Shown here: positions 12,455-23,884 of the stretch, piece after piece
Numbering within the stretch: position 1 is the first letter of the stretch
Layout: every line of letters begins with the position of its first letter
Assembly (NCBI GenBank): GCA_016081115.2
Contig: JABTTQ020002172.1
Coordinates: 434,001 to 498,000, forward strand
DNA from: Rehmannia glutinosa
Lineage: Eukaryota > Streptophyta > Magnoliopsida > Lamiales > Orobanchaceae
Length of the DNA stretch: 64,000 bases
Direction of reading: 5' to 3'
Translations under genes and position numbers: made by a program
The notes under the pieces: generated by a model
What the model saw: only the letters and a program-made list of their open reading frames with translations
Told to the model about the DNA's origin: nothing
Databases searched by the model: none

Positions 12455-12491
<37 letters not shown>
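12455..12491. repeat. (TA)n microsatellite right of M2
   Basis: An AT dinucleotide run directly after the outer end of M2. The sequence then returns to element L (12492-12745). Confidence 0.93.
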
Positions 12492-12495
<4 letters not shown>

Positions 12496-12745
12496 ACATA
12501 AATATTTCTTAAATCGCATTTTTACTATTTCCCTCGTATAGGCGTGTTAGTAACCCGATCTCAATTCCAAATTTACTACGTGTTACCGAGTAAACCTTGC
12601 ACCTCTAATGTTAAACCTAGGTTACATATGAGAATTCCAAAATGCAAATAAATTGTGCATATGCCAATATTATGTAACCAGCACATAAAAAGGTAATTTA
12701 TGAACTATATTGGCCAAGTGAATAGTGAAAGATTGGGGTGTTACA

Positions 12746-12830
12746 GTTATAGCCTGAGTGTTTCGTATTCAATCCCTGAAGAATACGATCGTGCTTGACA
12801 TTATTCTATAAACTATGTTGTACACTTGCA
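12746..12830 (+). mobile_element. Element K, right part: end of the gypsy-like solo LTR
   Basis: Continues K after the L insertion (TCAATCCCTGAAGAATACG ... ACACTTGCA). The last bases end in CA as expected for an LTR. No primer site follows; the sequence returns directly to the old Sirevirus LTR B, which supports a solo LTR. Confidence 0.55.
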
Positions 12831-13011
12831 GTATAGTTAAAAGATTTGACCACTTTCTTCAGCAAGTCTTCTGCATACTCTACTTAGTTATTTTTTGACT
12901 CAACTTATTTGTCTATCTATTACATAGAGAATTTACCTTCAGAATTGGGGCATGCCAACTCCCTAATACAAAGTCTTCTAAGCATCATCAAAATCTATAC
13001 AATAAATTTCC
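12831..13011 (-). repeat. Element B: U3 end of the old Sirevirus 3' LTR
   Basis: Matches the U3 start of the other Sirevirus LTRs on the minus strand: the TCTATCTATTACA region, GGGGCATGCCAACT (for GGGGTGCCAACT) and CATCAAAATCTATACAATAA, then TTTCCTAATA at the LTR edge. A degenerate polypurine tract follows (13012 onward). Confidence 0.75.
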
Positions 13012-14589
13012 TAATAATTTCCATCTTTTTGATAATGTCAAAACTTATTACAACATACGTACCCCAAAAGTAAAGAATTGCAAATGAATATAGCAATTTT
13101 ATTCAAGTATATTCAGGTACTTACGTTGTTGTGTGTATATTACAAATACATTGTAAAATACGAAAAATTATAGACAACTTTCTCTTATCTTCTCTCTTGC
13201 TGCCTTCTTCTGTCTTCCTAAAATTTTCTTCTTTTCTCTGCCTCTTCTAGCTTAAATCTTCTCGCCATTTCATTGGCTCTTCGCTCATCTTCGCTTCGTT
13301 GGGCTTCACAAAAACCTAGCCAAAATGGCGCATCTCGATGTAGAGGATTGTATGATGCAATTCCAATTCCTCTTCATCTACGTCATCCTCAATCTGATCT
13401 TCTTCCTCTTTCAGCACATTTTCCCCCTACTTGGCTGCCACCTCTAGATACTTGGCTGATGGGTGTCTGTTGAATCTTGGACGTCTGCTGACTCTTGGTT
13501 TTCTTACCTTAAATTGGTTGTTTCCTAGTTTTCTATATATCTTTCAATCCTTTCGCCTAGTACAAGTCCGAAGCACCAGCAATCTCTATCCTCGAATAGT
13601 ATCCTTCTAATAGTAGAGTATCAAACTCTTCATTCATGCGCTCTTCCTTGGGAAGTGACCTGGCCAGTGGTCCACCATCTTTGCTATCTCAACTACTCAA
13701 TTCTACCTTCTTGACTTTTATCAAACTTAGTCGTTTTCTCCTTTGATTTTCCTAAGGCAATTGTTTCCTTAGACTTACGCAATGCCATTTCGGCTTTTTC
13801 ATCGATTGGAGAGAGGACGAAATTTGTGATAGAATTGACGAGTTGGTGCCTTTGCCTTTTTTAGATGTTGTAGGGGGCACTACTACTCCTTCCCCCTTTT
13901 TGGCATCAGCACAGGAATATGGCTGAATGTTTTCTAGTATGAAGTTTAGTTTCATTTGAGTCATTGAATCGGTGGTTGTGTGAGTAGATCGAGTTCGATC
14001 AATTTGTCTCTGCATCGAGCATGTGACTCTCGACCACTTTGCTTTCATATTTTCAAATTTCTTCTCCATTTGGGTCTTAAGCAGCTCCATGTCACTAAGA
14101 TGGTTTGTTTATATCCGACTCATATGATCTCTATGGCGTCCCTGGAATTCTAACTGATCAGCGCCCCATACCAAAATTTTCTTGTATAATTGGCAAAAAC
14201 ATCCCACATGCTCTCTTGAAGATCCTTAGTCGAGCGGTCCACTCTTTAATCTTCAAAAGCGTACCCACGAATATCGTAATGTCGTTGCATCGTGATTATC
14301 AATTCGTCCGCACAAGTTCGCGAAGCCTCCTTCCAATTCTTCCATCTCTCTAAAATATTGCAAAAAACCTTGTGAAATTTTGCAGCTTGTTCACTAGTGT
14401 CTCCTAAAGCAAATTCGAACCCATGCCCATACGGAATGATCCTCATTTCCTTAGGAATATTGAGGTAATTGGCTTTTACCTATACTTGAACGTTTCTTCA
14501 TCCTCGGACTCTTCCAAGGGATTTCTTTGTCGAATTCAAAGTGCAACATGCTCATTATGTCAATAGGATCTGAGGAAGGTCCCACTCCT
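13012..14589 (-). pseudogene. Element B: degenerate third ORF, C-terminal part, and 3' UTR
   Basis: The first bases (ATTTCCATCTTTTTGATAAT) correspond to the polypurine tract and the GATGATGCC motif next to it in J. Beyond about 13190 the minus strand carries broken matches to the C-terminal half of the third ORF. The best piece is 13752-14090 (MELLKTQMEKKFENMK, parallel to MELLQHFHKNEIARLEN in H). Another, at 14246-14446, includes FHKVFCNILERWKNW, like FQKAFKTICEEIEKM in H. Multiple stops and frameshifts make it a relic. Solo LTR C interrupts it at 14590. Confidence 0.6.
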
Positions 14590-17566
14590 TGTTAGGAAAA
14601 TTTATGTTTAGATTTTGATGATACCATGTAAAAATTAGAATAGGAAGTTGGCACCCCATTTTCTTTGTAATTCAACTTGTAATAGATAAGACTATTTGCG
14701 CTGAGTTTGAGTCAGCTAAGTTGAAGATTACAAGAGTCGACTAAAGATCGAAGAGAAGACCCAGCTGTGTGTCAGCTGAGTGAAGCCAAGTGAAGTATCA
14801 GTCAAGTGACAGAAAAGTTGTCCCAGTCAGCTGTCTGATAGCTAAGTCATTCCAAATGACTGGAATCGAATGTCAAAAGGGTATGCAACAGACAAGACTT
14901 GAAGAAAGCTAATAGAGATCCGTTGTCAACACAAGTCAAGGTTCTCTGAAAATAGGTCTGTGTCAGGCTGCCAACAATAAAGTTGTTTTGCTGAAAGAGT
15001 GCAAAAAAGAATGAACCAATGGGATGTACCTGAAAACCTGCAGAGACCAAGGAAAGGCTGTAGAGCATTAGATTCATGGTATGATCCTCATTAATGCTGC
15101 AAGGATAAGACATGCCAACAACCTACGAGTGAGATTTGAAACATATGTTTATCTCTTCAATGGACATATTTTTGAATCTGCACTATAAAAGGTTGAGGAA
15201 GCAAGTGAGAGAAGAAAACGACCAATTACGAATTTTCAAAGAGACAATCAAGCATTCAAGAAAGCAAAACCTGCAAAATACTGTAAGTCCAAGCGGCTAC
15301 GATAATCTAGAGGGGGGGTGAATAGATTATCTCCATCTTTTCGATTTTGCCCTCTTTTAACAATCGAATGCTCAAACAAAATAATAAAGGTGCGGAATGT
15401 AAACAACACACGTCGATTTAAAGAGGTTCACCCACCAGGGCCTAATCCTCTACCACCCCAGTATATCCGGGATGGATTTCGAAAAGAAAAAGAATTTTAT
15501 TAATTACCAAAATTAATACAAATTCAACTTACAACACCTTGAAGAGCACCACACTCTTCTTCAACACCACCTTTGGAGATTACCACAATCTCCCTTTGAA
15601 GATTACCACAATCTTCCTTCAACGGCACCTTGTGAAGATTACCACAATCTTCAACCTTGAAAAATACCAAATTCTTCAACACCTCAATAAGAAGATTACC
15701 ACAATCTTCTTGTACCTATCACCTAGATCATCCAAGTGTGCTCTTACCACAAGAACACTCACAAGGATATCTTGTGTTTGAATGATAACAAAAATCAAGA
15801 TTACAACTCAATAATGAATAATACAATTTGAGTGCAAAGTGTAATCAAGAATAGCCTAGACCTTAAGGATGTGAAAGTGATAAGCTAGGCAAATTTACAA
15901 CAAGAATAATAACAATGAAAGACCAAGTATTTGCTTGAAGTGTATCTTGTTGTGTTGTATCACAATTGTTGTTTTGGTTGCTCCAAAACTTCCTCTATTT
16001 ATAGGAGATGATTGATCAAGCATAGGCTCCTCTTGGGGATTGAAAATCTACAGAAAAATACAATTAAAATCAAGAATATAGCTGTTAGAAATCAATCCCA
16101 CATTTTAAGGAAATGTGTTTGCTGTCAAACGGTCATATTTTTGTTGTCAATACACAGGGCGACCGGTCGCACAGAAATAAGAGAAGATAAGAACACTTGA
16201 AAATTACAACAGGGCGACCGGTCGACGTAGGCTTCGACCGGTCGACCCCTGTCTCAACCGGTCCCCCTAAACAAAAAAACGAAGGGGTTAAGTTCTGTTT
16301 CAACATGAGACTTGCAGGTACCGGTCGCACCCTGGGCGACCGGTCGTCGACCGGTCGACGCCTTGAGCGGCCGGTCGACCTGCTTGTTTTTTTTCTGTCT
16401 CATTTTCTGTTTCTAAAAACATCTTGATGTACGGGTTGCCCTATAGGGCGACCGGTCGACCACGAGACAGAAATATTGTCCAATTTTTGTCGAAAATAAA
16501 ACTCAAGAAATACTCCGAAAATTGTGTAAAAACATTTTAAACCGATCGAGAGTATTTAGACAACATTTAGGAACCTGTTATAGGAGTAAAAACTCATTGA
16601 TAAAAGTGTTGTCCATTTTTAATAAACTTGAGAAAATACTCCGGAAAATATTAAAACCATTTTAAATCCTTTAGGAGTATTTGGACAACCTTTAAAAACA
16701 TTGTTTTGGTGATAAAATAAAATCATCAAAATTAAGATAAAAACATGTATCAAACAAATACTCTCAAGCTTTCAAAGATAATCCTCAAGCCTAAAATCGA
16801 AGGAACTCAATCCAACACACTCAGTGAAGGAAAGAATACTTCATCAAGTCGAAGAGGAAATTGTTAGAAGAACAAAAAGGGTCTACTCTCCAAGGTTGAA
16901 GGAGAAGTAGTAAGGTTCAACTTCGAACCAGAAGCTTTGGGCTCATTGGAAGGCTGTGTGATCAATTCCAAGAGTTCGAGGGAGCTGAAGTAGCAAGACA
17001 ACTATTTTGTGAAGAAGTTGAGTCCTAGGAGCAGCCAACTATGTGATCAAGGCTGACTCGGATTGTTGGCTTGCTTTGTAACCAAGATCACATTACTTAG
17101 TGGATTCCTCCGGGGAGTTAGAGAAGAGTAGATTAGATGGATTACCCCATCCTCGAACCACTATAAAATTGTTTGTATCTTATTTACATACAACACTCTA
17201 ATTTCTTGTATATATTTTATATCTGCTGTTAAGTTATAATTGCTAAACTCAATTGATAATAACCAACGCTAAAAACAAGTGTTGAAAAATAAGTTTAAAA
17301 CAATAAGGGTGAAAAGTCTTCCGCTGAACAAAAACCAAATCAACTGTTAAGTTAAGTGTTAGCTGGTACTAGCTAAGTTATACTATCAATAACTTAGTAA
17401 AGTCCGGTGAGTGGGTAACTTTCTTTGAGTAAGCCAACCTAGTTGTCCCTTAAGGACTACGTTGATTTGTGTTAATCGAAAATATTTTAAAAGCGACTAA
17501 ATTTAAAATTTGGTAAGGTTTATTCCACCCCCTTCTAAACCTTACTACTCACCCTTGGGACCTACA
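14590..17566 (+). mobile_element. Element C: solo Sirevirus LTR with perfect TSD
   Basis: Starts TGTTAGGAAAATTTATG and ends CTTGGGACCTACA, like the E and H LTRs. It is flanked by CTCCT at 14585-14589 and CTCCT at 17567-17571, a perfect 5-bp TSD. No PBS or coding sequence follows, so the element was reduced to one LTR by LTR-LTR recombination. Its TATA region is CTATAAAAGGTTGAGGAAG near 15182. It is interrupted by solo LTR O (15282-16756); net length is about 1.5 kb. It sits in the third-ORF relic of B. Confidence 0.9.
15282..16756 (-). mobile_element. Element O: solo copia LTR with CGACCGGTCG palindromes
   Basis: On the minus strand it runs from TGTTTGATACATG to GGACTTACA. It is flanked by AATAC at 15277-15281 and 16757-16761, a perfect TSD, and length is 1475 bp. 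A minus-strand TATA box (TATAAATAG, 15995-16003) lies downstream of six perfect CGACCGGTCG palindromes: 16160-16169, 16216-16225, 16236-16245, 16337-16346, 16348-16357 and 16449-16458. Several imperfect ones lie between. A GGGGGGTGAATAG phrase near its right end in transcription recalls Sirevirus-type LTRs. No coding sequence. Confidence 0.9.
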
Positions 17567-17571
17567 CTCCT

Positions 17572-17644
17572 CCTTCGGGAATCCTTGCCTCGTCTCACGA
17601 CAAACAACTATTTGTCTCTTTGAGGTAGCTTCATTTACAATCTT
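17572..17644 (-). pseudogene. Element B: short remnant of third ORF between C and D
   Basis: Seventy-three bases after the TSD of solo LTR C and before the next LTR start. By position this continues the B internal region; alone it is too short and diverged to place. Confidence 0.4.
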
Positions 17645-18138
17645 TGTTGGGAAATTTATTTGTATAGATTTTGATGATGCAAAGAAAATTTAGATTAGTA
17701 AGTTGGCACCCCATTTTTTGTTCGTATTTCAACTATGTAATAGATATGATATACAGATGAGTTAAGAAACAGCCGAATGGAAGATCGCATAAGTTGACTG
17801 AAGGAATGCAGTGAAGAATCACCTGAGTTGAAGTTGAGTATCGAAGAAGAGTTGCTGTCAAGTAAAGAAGTTATGTCTGTCAGCAGACTAACAACTGAGC
17901 CATCCCAAATTCATGGAGAAGACTAACTAAAGGGGTAAAGCATCTTAAGGACTTGAAGAAAGCTGAAGAAGTCCGTTGAAAAGAAAAGTCAAAGAACTAC
18001 CAGAAATGGTAAGGGGACAGACCTGCAACCTTAAAGTTGCCTTGCTGAAAGAGAGCAAGTAGCTGAGAACCAATGGGATGTTCGCAGAAAACCTACAATG
18101 TTTTAGGCAGCCTACAGAGCATTAATTTAAGGAAGGGT
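17645..18138 (+). repeat. Element D: first 494 bp of a Sirevirus LTR
   Basis: Starts TGTTGGGAAATTTATTTG and runs parallel to the start of LTR E with scattered differences, up to TTTAAGGAAGGGT. There it is interrupted by LTR E. The rest of D is not found in the window, as expected if it lay beyond the missing 3' end of E. Confidence 0.82.
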
Positions 18139-19555
18139 TGTTGGGAAATTTATTTGTATAGATTTTGATGATGCATGCAAAACTTAGATTAGAATGTTAG
18201 CACCCCATTTTCAGTTGTATTTCAACTATGTAATAGATAGGATATATAAGCTGAGTAAAGAAGCAGCCAAGTTGAAGATCGCAGAAGTTGACTGAAGGAA
18301 TGTAGTGAAGAATCAGCTGAGTTGTAACTGAGTGTCAAAGAAGTGTTTCAATCAAGTGAAGAAGTTGTGTCTATCAGCAGAGTAATAGCTGAGTCATTCC
18401 AGACGTATGGAGAAGACTCAATAAAGGGGTAAAGCAGCTTAAGGACTCGAAGAAAGCTTAATAAGTCTGTTGCAAAGAAAAGTCAATGACTTACCCAAAA
18501 TGGTAAGGTGACAGACCTGCAACCTTAAATTTGTCTTGCTGAAAGAGTGCAAGTAGCTGAGAACCAATGGGATGTTCGCAGAAAACCTGTAGAGTTTTAA
18601 AGCCGAAGAGCATTAATTTAAGGAAGCGTCAACATCAAAAGTCGCACAACAAGACAAGCCAACAATCATGAAGTGAAGTTTGAAAAATGTCTATCTCTTC
18701 AACGGACACTTTTTCAAACTGTCATTATAAAAGGCTGAGGAATAATTGTGAGAGATGTATGAATTACACAAGCAATTTGAGCAAATGTAAGCAAGCAAAA
18801 CACTCTCAAGCTATTCATACGAATCCTCAAGCCTACTTTGGAAGTGAATCTATCCAACACACTTAGTGAAGGAAGAAAGCTTCAACATGTTGAAGAGGAA
18901 AAAATGTTTTCAAGAACAAATGGAGTGCACATCCACGAAGTGAAGGAAGTGCGGTGAGGTTCAAGTTAGAACCTATTTTGAATCCATCGGAGGGCTACGC
19001 GATCAAGTCAAAGGGTTTGAAGGAGTGAAGTAGTGAGGCAGCTGCCTTACGAAGAAGCTGAGTCCCAGGAGTAGAGTTGGATGTGTGATCAAAGCCTACT
19101 TGGACTATTGTACCCGTTTTGTAACAGTTGTTGCATTAATGGATTACCTCCAGGAGTTGAAGAAGAGTGGAATAGAGGAATTAACCCATCCTCGAACCAC
19201 TATAAAATTGCATTGTGTCTTTTACATTCAACATTTATTCTACTGATTTATATTTGCTCAACTCAACTGATAATAACTTAAGCTAAAAACAAGTGTTGTA
19301 AAACCATCTTACAAAAAGAGTGTAAGGCTTCACTGTATTTTATACGAGCTCATTACACTCAGTTGAGTTACTCTATTAATAGCTCAGTCGAGTCTGTTGA
19401 GTGGTTAACTCTCCTGTTGAGGTTGAACCTAGCTGTCTTAAAAGGACTAAGCTATTTACTTGTGTAAAACTCTTATTTAAGTTCAAAATTGGAAAATTAG
19501 TTAAGGTTATTCAACCCCCCTTCTAGACTTAACTTAACACCCCTTGGGACCTACA
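18139..19555 (+). repeat. Element E 5' LTR
   Basis: TG...CA ends (TGTTGGGAAATTTATT to CTTGGGACCTACA), length 1417 bp, followed by a perfect primer site. The TATA region is ATTATAAAAGGCTGAGGAA near 18724. It is inserted in LTR D at a point that exists within E's own LTR (AATTTAAGGAAGCGT), so this is same-family self-nesting. Confidence 0.9.
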
Positions 19556-19557
19556 AG

Positions 19558-19569
19558 TGGTATCAGAGC
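19558..19569 (+). other. Primer binding site of element E (tRNA-iMet)
   Basis: Perfect TGGTATCAGAGC two bases after the LTR end. Confidence 0.95.
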
Positions 19570-19679
19570 GGTTGGTTTAAAGAACCCTCTGCGCTGGTTA
19601 CTGGACTAGATCTCAGGCTTTTCAAAAAGTTCAACATTTGGAAATTTTCCAAATTTTCTTTCAAAAGAAAGCTATTATC

Positions 19680-20927
19680 ATGTAATCAAATATATCTCTC
19701 ATTCCCATGTTTACTGTAGAAGAGTTTGATGATTGGAAAATTTGCATGCAGGCATATCTCTCAGCTTTGCATGATGAAATGTGGTTTGTCATAGAACATG
19801 GACCCATAAAGATCACCAAAGTGAACACAACTATAGGAGCTGCTGAGGATGCTGCTGAAAGAGTTGCTTATGTTGAAAAACCCAGAAGTGAATGGTCTAA
19901 TGAAGATCGAAAGAGATATAACTTGGGCAATGTGGCAAGGGATATTCTATATAAAACTCTTAATAAAGCAATGTTCAATAAAGTTAAATCCTGCAGGACT
20001 GCTAAGGAGATATGGGAAAAGCTGACACTAATCTGCGAAGGCCCAGAGCAAATTAAGGAAAACAAATTGACAATTGTTGTTCAAAAGTTTGAAAACTTGA
20101 AAATTCTTGCAAGTGAAACACTGGATCAGATGGATGCCAGATTCAAAGATATCACAAATGATCTCTCAGCTCTTGTCAAAGAATTTACACAGAAGGAAAT
20201 ATATATGAAAATTCTTAGATCTCTCCCAGCTCAGTGGGAAATGAAGGTGATGGCCCTTAGGTATTCTATGGACTTAACAAGGATTTCCAACCATGAGTTA
20301 TTCTCAGATTCAAAGGCTTATGAATTTGAGCTCAGAAGAAGGAGAAAGATGAGATAGTTGTGCCCAAGACAGCTGCTCTAGTGGCTGGAGAATCAAAAAG
20401 TGCATAATCCAAGGACATCATAGACAAAGAGAAATAGCTTGATGGTTAAAAAAATTTAAACAGTTCTTCAATAAGAACTATAAGAGAAACAATGGTGAAT
20501 CCTCCAGAAGACACTCAGCACTTTCCAAAGGCAAGGAAGAAAGATCCCCCAAGAGAGCTGAAAATAAGAGAACTAAATACAAGAAAGCTGAAGACATGTG
20601 TTGGAACTACAGACAGCCAGGACACTTTGCAGTTGACTGCCATTATCCACCAGTCAACAAATACAAAAATAAAGAGGATAGAAAAGTCTTCAGGGAAAGA
20701 AGACAGAAAAGAAAGTAGCCATGGTGGCTGATGAACCAGATATAGCCAAATGCAAGGAGACTGTTGAATCAGAAAATAGTGAAGTTGACTACTCCTCAGA
20801 TACTGAAGAAGAGGCATTGATATGTTTCATGGCTAAAAAACAGGAAGATGAGATAAATTCTAACTCATCTAGCTCACATTTTGATGATAGTGGTGGTGAC
20901 ACACACACTTCATCACCCACGGATCTT
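19680..20927 (+). pseudogene. Element E: Sirevirus gag, truncated
   Basis: The family start ATG at 19680-19682 is followed at once by TAA (GAA to TAA). An internal ATG at 19707 opens 216 residues covering the UBN2-like domain (FDDWKICMQAYLSALHDEM, ARDILYKTLNKAMFNKVKS, MKILRSLPAQWEMKV). A frameshift at about 20340 follows. The zinc knuckle near 20598-20640 reads CWNYRQPGHFAVDC, so its second Cys is lost (TGC to TAC). The acidic Ser/Asp region is readable to HTSSPTDL. The gene then stops abruptly at a fusion with minus-strand third-ORF sequence of F. No pol follows. Confidence 0.88.
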
Positions 20928-23742
20928 GGCTAGGGTGCCTGTACATCTCCTTCCCTAGCTTCATCGTCGTTCCCCTAAGAGCCATTTTGATTGCCTTTGG
21001 GGATGTGATGGCAGCAATGTCAGTTGCAATCTTTTGTGCCACACCCAAAGGATCAGATCGAGGAGAGAGTTGGGAAGACTCTCCTGGACCTTCTTGATGG
21101 TGTTGCTCATGCATGACTCTTGATTCCTTAATGGCCTATTGGAACTGGGCCTTTTCAATTGCTGCAGCTGGGTCCAACTCCTCTAGATCGCTGCTGTCAG
21201 TTGACTCCATGACATGCTCATGATTGCCAGTGAACATGCACATCTTTGATTTCTCAAGAGCTTTGGCTTTCTCCAAAGCTTTCTCTTTTTCATCTTCTTT
21301 GATACCACGGAGGGCATCCATGCAGAATTCCTCATTAAGGGCATAGTGGACAGATATATTTCCTAGGAAGCTTAGGAGCTCTTCTTCTTCTTCGATGTAC
21401 TCAAGATGCATAAATTGTTGTCGAGAGAAGTCCAGCTTCCATGTTCTCCATTCCCTCAATCTCTGCTGAATATCAGGGTACACTTGAGAGTACATAAGCA
21501 CGTCATCATCATCGTATCCATCTTCCGAAATCATAGCAAGTAGGGCTTGCTCCTCCTCAGGTATATTAGCATCAGTCTAAGGAGATGAGACAGCTCTTTC
21601 TTCAAGGGTCTCGGCTGTCTCAGCTGGTTCCTTCTCCACAGCTGTCTTACGAATAACAGTGTCTTCTACACTCTGTTGATCGACATCAGCAGTCTTTTGG
21701 GCATCTACAGTGGCTACAACTCCACCGTCCTTCTTTTGAGACTGCTCTTCTTGAGCATCGCAGATCTCTTGAGCTTTTCTCGGGCCGAGTGGCGGACTCG
21801 GCTTTCTCGGATCGATCGACTTCCTAACAAGTCTTCTCTTCTTGGTCTTGACTAGAGGAACAATATACTCTTGATTGTTTGAGTGGTGGCTTCGGCTCCA
21901 CCATCTTTATCAATTTCGCTTGGTGGCTTGCGAGATGCGGTATGCGCTTTTTCTTCACAACCGGAGAAAGCATAGAAATATCCTTCTTAGTCTCGGATGC
22001 GGGGGCAGGGACTTTTGGATCGGCTGCTGGGGAAGGTGCTTGTGGCTCGGCTGCAGGGGCAGAAGCCTTCTTGGACTTGGCTGCAGGGGCAGGTGCATGT
22101 TTGCCCGCTGACTCTCTTCTTTGAGATAGGATTAGGAAAGAGAGCTAGAGCAGTTGCAGCTGTGTCTTTGGCAGGGTCAACTGACTCACCATCACTCGTG
22201 TCAGCTTTCCTGGCATGCGCCTTCCTCTGAGCTCCAGAGAGGTTTACCTTGAACATTTTCTTGTTTGCATGGAATGGCTTTCCATGTCGCAGGGCAATCC
22301 CCTTCACCTCCATCAAATGGCCAATCACCAGGCCATAACCCAACGAGCATCCGAAAGTCCCATGCAGAATGGGGCTTGCTCCTCCTCAGGTATATTAGCA
22401 TAAGTCTAAGGAGATGAGACATCTCTTTCTTCAAGGGTCTCGGCTGTCTCAGCTGGTTTCTTCTCCATAGTTGTCTTACGAATAACAGTGTCTTCTACAC
22501 TCTATTTGATTGACATCGCGATCTTTTTAGGCATCTACGGTGGCTACAACTCCACCGTCCTTCTCTTGAGACTGCTCTTCTTGAGCATCAGCAGTCTCTT
22601 CAGGCTTTTCTGGCTGAGTGGCGGACTCAGCTTTCTCCAGATCAGACTTCCTAACAAGTCTTCTCTTCTTGGTCTTGACTAGAGTAACAATATACTCTTG
22701 ATTGTTTGGTGGTGGCTTGGCTCCACCATCTTTATCAATTTCGCGGTGGCTTGCGAGAGACGCGGTATGCGCTTTTTCTTCTGGGAGAAAGCATAGAAAT
22801 ATCCTTTCTAGTCTTGGCTGCGGGGACAGGGACTTTTGGATCGGCTGCTAGGGAAGGTGCTTATGGCTCGGCTGCAGGGGCAGAAGCCTTCTTGGACTTG
22901 GCTGCAGGGGCAGGTGCAGGCTTAGCTGCCGCAGCTCTCTTCTTTGAGATAGGATTAGGAAAGAGAGCTAGAGCAGTTGCAGTTGTGTCTTCGGCAGGGT
23001 CAACTGACTCACCATCACTCGTGTCAGCTTTCCTGGCGTGCGCCTTCCTCTGAGCTCCAGAGAGGTTTACCTTGAACATTTTCTTGTTTGCATGGAATGG
23101 CTTTCCATGTCGCAGGGCAATCCCCTTCACCTCCATCAAATGGCCAATCACCAGGCCATAACCCAACGAGTATCCGAAAGTCCCATCTTCCTTAAAGGAC
23201 TTGTTGATCATGTTCTGGCAGATACAGTTGAAGACAAACTTAGCTCAGTTAACCTCCTTCTCTTGCATGATCGCAGCCATCACGAACGTGGACACGATGT
23301 CCATTAGTTTGTGGTAATCGTCTAAGATCAATTACGTCTTGGTTGTATAGACAGCATTCGCAGCTGACTCAGGCTTGGCTATCTCCTTCCAAACCGCAGC
23401 CAAGTTCACATTTTTCTCAGCTATTTCTTTCAGCCCATCAGTTGGCAACTTACAGTGTTCAGCAAGGTCCACAGCAGTGTTCTTGATGGCCTTGCCATGA
23501 ACAGATGAGCGAATCTCAACGTCATGTACTTTCGCATTGACGTAGAACACTGCGACCTCTTCTAGGTATGTGTGAGAGAACTCCATAATGAGAAAGTCCT
23601 TCAGTCCAGACTTCTCGAGTTTCTCAACAATTTTCTTCATATTGGTTTCATCAGTGCCCTGTTTAATCATTCCCTTGAAGTCCACTGTGGATCCTAAGTT
23701 GATCTTCTCAGATAACTTAACGAAGTCATATGTAGCGTCCAT
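20928..23742 (-). pseudogene. Element F: third ORF ('env-like' position), C-terminally truncated
   Basis: ATG at 23742, about 140 nt after a TATAAA. The N-terminal domain of some 200 residues (MDATYDFVKLSEKI; FSHTYLEEVAVFYVNAKV; AEHCKLPTDGLKEIAEKNV) is shared with G, H and J. It may relate to the 'putative plant transposon protein' family, which I cannot test. A Pro/Ala/Lys-rich linker follows, present twice because of an 829-bp duplication. Then comes the acidic module YPDIQQRLREWRTWKLDFSRQ (21370-21490) and the GPGESSQ module (21050-21090). The frame is broken near 23220-23330 and in the linker. It ends at the E/F fusion. I see no signal peptide or membrane segment. Confidence 0.75.
21543..23190 (-). 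repeat. 829-bp tandem duplication inside the F third ORF
   Basis: GGGCTTGCTCCTCCTCAGG starts at 21543 and again at 22372. The following about 820 bp repeat in the same order up to CGAAAGTCCCAT (about 22362 and 23186), with GCAGAATG at the joint. The left copy differs from the right one mostly at CAG/CTG positions, with a few small deletions. Confidence 0.9.
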
Positions 23743-23878
23743 TTGTAGAGAAAATAAACAGTGAAAAATGCGTAAAAACTTGATCTTTGAAAGTAAGGTT
23801 TTCAAACTTTTTGCAGAGGTTTTTCTTGCTTGTTGAAGACGAGAGAGTTTTGTGAGGAGAGAGAAAATGAGTTTTCAG

Positions 23879-23884
23879 TTTATA
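23879..23884 (-). promoter_or_regulatory. TATA box before the F third ORF
   Basis: TATAAA on the minus strand, 137-142 nt before the third-ORF ATG, in the roughly 0.54-kb spacer after pol (23743-24283). H and J have TATA motifs at nearly the same spacing. Between box and ATG lies a CT-rich leader (CTCTCTCCTCACAAAAC). Further upstream, GGAATGTTTTTAAGGATGACG is followed by GTAATAATGA, shared with H and J. Confidence 0.6.

Larger units (their letters stand above)
6682..12745. mobile_element. Element L: solo LTR-like unit (TGTGACGCC...GGTGTTACA) with nested elements
   Basis: Begins TGTGACGCCCACCCC and ends GGGGTGTTACA, a diverged inverted pair typical of chromovirus (Tekay/Del-type) LTRs. Flanks are ATTAT (6677-6681) and GTTAT (12746-12750), a 4-of-5 TSD. 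Both flanks belong to K. Without nested elements it is about 2.4 kb (6682-8779 and 12492-12745). A GC-rich block at 7290-7460 (TGCCCCGGGATCC, GCCCCTACTA) resembles the conserved part of such LTRs read on the minus strand. No coding domain, PBS or PPT is seen. 6682-8779 otherwise holds only AT-rich sequence with poly-T runs near 8170 and 8481. Confidence 0.6.

Noticed and set aside
13273..13473. Serine-rich plus-strand protein
   Set aside because: Antisense of the degenerate third ORF of element B; no start context and no paralogue in that frame.
16133..16427. Overlapping reading frames on both strands
   Set aside because: Produced by the CGACCGGTCG palindromes of solo LTR O, which read alike on both strands.
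17645..19555. Tandem LTR pair of one element (D and E)
   Set aside because: D breaks off after 494 bp exactly where E starts, at a site internal to the LTR; this is nesting, not a pair of LTRs around an internal region.
19558..19569. tRNA gene fragment (TGGTATCAGAGC)
   Set aside because: This is the retrotransposon primer site; no tRNA arms surround it. The same applies at 3211, 29782, 36134, 47465 and 59956.
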